A stretch of 40,679 bases of DNA from positions 1 to 40,679 of the forward strand of contig JAQSWF010000001.1 in NCBI GenBank assembly GCA_029266775.1, in the 5' to 3' direction. Positions 38,050-40,679 of the stretch are shown one piece after another (within the stretch, counting starts at the first letter, position 1; each line of letters starts with the position of its first letter). The position numbers and the translations under genes are program-made. The DNA comes from Pseudonocardia sp. (GTDB lineage Bacteria > Actinomycetota > Actinomycetes > Mycobacteriales > Pseudonocardiaceae). The notes under the pieces are model-generated. The model was not told where the DNA came from. It made no database searches and saw nothing but the letters and a program-made list of their open reading frames with translations.

Positions 38050-39735
38050 TCACACCGCGAACCAGGCCGCTGTGATGCCCGGGAGGCTCCCGTCCTCCGG
38101 CAGCGGGTCGCTCGCGAGCAGCAGCGTGCCGCCGCGCACCGCATCCGGCGGGGCGGCCGGTGCCTCGCCGACGTTCACCACGCACACGAAGCCCGGCTCG
38201 CGTCGGAACGCGAGCAGCTCTCCCTCGGTGTCGATCCACGTCATCGTGCCGTCGCCCAGCGCGGGCAGGTCCCGGCGCAACGCCAGCGCGCTGCGGTAGA
38301 GCGCGAGCATCGACGACGGGTCGGCCTCCTGCTTCTCGACCGTCAGGTCGGCCCACTCGGCCGGCTGCGGCAGCCACGGCACGGTTCCCGGTGGGCCGAA
38401 CCCGAACGGCGGGGCGTCGCCGGACCACGGGATCGGAACACGACATCCGTCGCGCAACCCGTCGCCGCCGTCGGCGCGCTCGACGCCCGGGTCCTGACGC
38501 GCGAAGGCCGGATCCTGGCGCAGCTCGTCCGGGATGTCGGTCACCTGGGCCAGGCCGAGCTCCTCGCCTTGGTAGACGTATGCGCCACCTGGCAGCGCGA
38601 GCGTCAGCAGCGTCGCGGCGCGCGCCCTGCGGGTGCCCACACGCCCACCGCCGTAGCGGGTGAGGTGCCGGACGACGTCGTGGTTGCTCAGCACCCAGGT
38701 GGCGGGCGCGCCGACCGCGGCGAGCGCGTCGATGCTCTCGTCGATCGCGGTGTGCAGGCCCTTGGCGTCCCACGGCGCGAGCAGGTAGGTGAAGTTGAAC
38801 GCCGTGTGCAGCTCGTCGCGGCGCAGGTACCGGGCCAGCTGCTCGGGGGCCTGTACCCACACCTCGCCGACGAAGATCCGGTCGTCCGGGTAGGAGTCGG
38901 TGATGCGTCGCCACCCGCGGTAGACCTCGTGGACCTCGTCCCGATCCCAGTGCGGGTGCCCTTCGACGGCGGGGCCGCCCGTGGCCCAGTTGCCCTCGAG
39001 GTCCGGCATCTCCGGGTCCTTGGCCAGGCCGTGCGCCACGTCGATGCGGAACCCGTCGACGCCCCGATCGAGCCAGAACCGCAGTATCGCGTCGAACTCC
39101 TCGACGACCTCCGGGTTCGTCCAGTCGAGGTCCGGCTGCTTGGGGTCGAACAGGTGCAGGTACCACTGGCCCGCCTGATCCGGCGCGGAGCGCAGGGCGG
39201 ACGCGTCGTGGCCGGATCGATCACTGCCGTCCGCCTCGGTGACCCGCGTCCAGGCGACGCCGCCGAAGTTGCTCACCCAGTCATTGGGCGGCACCTCACC
39301 GTGCTCACCGCGTCCGTCGCGGAAGACGTAGCGGGCCCGCTCCGGGCTGCCGGGAGCCGCGGCCAGTGCCGCCCGGAACCACTCGTGCTCGTCCGACGTG
39401 TGGTTGGGCACCAGGTCGATGATCACCCGAATACCCAGGGCGTGTGCCTCGGCGACCAGGCCGTCGACGTCGGCGAGCGTGCCGAACATCGGGTCGACGT
39501 CGCGGTAGTCGCTGACGTCGTAGCCCGCGTCCGCCATCGGCGACGGGTAGAACGGGCTGATCCACACCGCGTCGACCGCGAGGTCGTGCAGGTGTCGGAG
39601 CCGCGAGCGGATCCCCGGCAGGTCACCGACTCCGTCGCCGTCGGCATCGGCGAAGCTGCGCGGATAGATCTGGTAGATCACCGCGGAGCGCCACCAGGGA
39701 CCGTCCACGGATTTCGAAATGCCGGGTCGAGCCAT
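38050..39735 (-). CDS. GH13 alpha-glucosidase / oligo-1,6-glucosidase-like
   Basis: WWRSAVIYQIYPRSFADADGDGVGDLPGIRSRLRHL; VIIDLVPNHTSDEHEWF; GFRIDVAHGLAKD; VLSNHDVVRH. Confidence 0.93.
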   Translation of the reverse strand: MARPGISKSVDGPWWRSAVIYQIYPRSFADADGDGVGDLPGIRSRLRHLHDLAVDAVWISPFYPSPMADAGYDVSDYRDVDPMFGTLADVDGLVAEAHALGIRVIIDLVPNHTSDEHEWFRAALAAAPGSPERARYVFRDGRGEHGEVPPNDWVSNFGGVAWTRVTEADGSDRSGHDASALRSAPDQAGQWYLHLFDPKQPDLDWTNPEVVEEFDAILRFWLDRGVDGFRIDVAHGLAKDPEMPDLEGNWATGGPAVEGHPHWDRDEVHEVYRGWRRITDSYPDDRIFVGEVWVQAPEQLARYLRRDELHTAFNFTYLLAPWDAKGLHTAIDESIDALAAVGAPATWVLSNHDVVRHLTRYGGGRVGTRRARAATLLTLALPGGAYVYQGEELGLAQVTDIPDELRQDPAFARQDPGVERADGGDGLRDGCRVPIPWSGDAPPFGFGPPGTVPWLPQPAEWADLTVEKQEADPSSMLALYRSALALRRDLPALGDGTMTWIDTEGELLAFRREPGFVCVVNVGEAPAAPPDAVRGGTLLLASDPLPEDGSLPGITAAWFAV

Positions 39736-39824
39736 TGCTGTCTGAGAACCTCCGGGAGTGGCGGTGCGCGGGGGGACGACGGCGCTCATCAGACCATGCG
39801 AAACGGCTCCGTGGCCACCGCTGG

Positions 39825-39838
39825 CGCAACCGCTTGCG
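39825..39838. promoter_or_regulatory. Near-perfect dyad CGCAACCGCTTGCG, putative LacI/MalR-type operator
   Basis: Reverse complement CGCAAGCGGTTGCG; about 90 bp upstream of the GH13 start. Confidence 0.4.
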
Positions 39839-40112
39839 TACACAGCGGATGGAGCCGCGCAGCAGCGCAGGCGACAACTTCGGGTAGATCTCGGAGGGCG
39901 TCGCCCGGAGGCGTTGCTCACACCCCGTCCTCTCTGGCAGCCTGCGTGTCGGCTCATCGAATGGCGCGTCTCGGGCCCGTCCGAGACGGGGCCGTCGCGG
40001 GTTGCGCACGGGGCAAACGGGATATCGCGCGCAGGGTCGGCAGGATCCCCGTCGAGGTGCTAGGAACAAGTCCGCCGGCCGTTGGTCTGCAAAGAAGTGC
40101 AAGGGAGCGCAC

Positions 40113-40679
40113 ATGGCCGAGGACCAGGACCCGCGCGAGACGCAGGAGTGGGTGGAGGCCCTCGATTCCGTCGTCGAGTTCGACGGAGCCGAGCGGGCGG
40201 CATACCTCCTGGACGAGCTGCTCGGCGAGGCGCGAAAGCGCGCCGTGCCGGTTCCGTTCTCGGCGAACACCCCGTACCTCAACACCATCCCGGTCGACCA
40301 GCAGCCCGCATACCCTCGCTCACGCGCTGGAACGCCGTCGCGACGGTGCTCCGCGCGAACAAGGAGAGCTCGGAGATCGGCGGCCACATCGCCTCGTACC
40401 AGTCGTCGGCGACGCTGTACGACGTCGGCTTCAACCACTTCTGGCGCGGGCCGGAGGCCGAGCAGGGGGCGGACCTGCTGTTCATCCAAGGCCATGTCGC
40501 GCCAGGGATCTATGCGAGGTCCTTCCTCGAGGGGCGGCTGAGTGAGGAGCAGCTGACGAAGTTCCGCCAGGAGGTCGCCGGTGACGGCCTGTCGTCGTAC
40601 CCGCACCCCTGGTTGATGCCGGACTACTGGCAGTTCCCCACGGTGTCGATGGGGCTGGGCCCCATCATGTCGATCTACC
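40113..40679 (+). pseudogene. aceE: Pyruvate dehydrogenase E1 component (homodimeric, aceE-like), 5' end; apparent internal deletion with frame change
   Basis: [68 protein letters not shown] then, in another frame from 40316, [45 protein letters not shown]...; incomplete at window end. Confidence 0.8.

Noticed and set aside
38008-40545. 845-aa plus-strand ORF
   Set aside because: Antisense to the GH13 gene and then an out-of-frame read of aceE

Overview
High-GC actinobacterial chromosomal segment (Pseudonocardia-like on gene content and codon bias; taxonomy is inference). About 29 CDS are supported. Left to right: (i) a choline/betaine-type oxidation locus (GMC oxidoreductase fragment, APC permease, aldehyde dehydrogenase, IclR regulator) and a frameshifted sarcosine-oxidase-like gene; (ii) a divergent MFS/LacI pair around a perfect palindrome; (iii) AI-2E transporter, secreted esterase and a translationally coupled pair of membrane GTPases, bracketed by two homologous long palindromes; (iv) DUF4230 protein, a frame-disrupted NhaA, a YrdC/Sua5 protein; (v) a large sugar/polyol locus (RbsABC-type ABC transporter, two TIM-barrel isomerases, two Gfo/Idh/MocA enzymes, ROK regulator) with 22-bp-period repeat arrays; (vi) a tightly overlapping operon with methyltransferase, ACAD-like flavoprotein, type III polyketide synthase and IPP isomerase; (vii) Zn-alcohol dehydrogenase, SDR, alpha/beta hydrolase, CtaG-like and DUF2243 membrane proteins, GH13 glucosidase, and the 5' end of a disrupted aceE. 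Most notable: a 26-bp triplication at the ACAD/type III PKS junction that creates two 10-codon mini-ORFs linked by ATGGTGA stop/start overlaps; an 8-bp tandem duplication whose removal exactly restores the NhaA frame; inverted 22-bp arrays flanking one dehydrogenase gene; and two palindromes whose loops as well as stems are conserved. No database search was run; family calls come from reading the translations.
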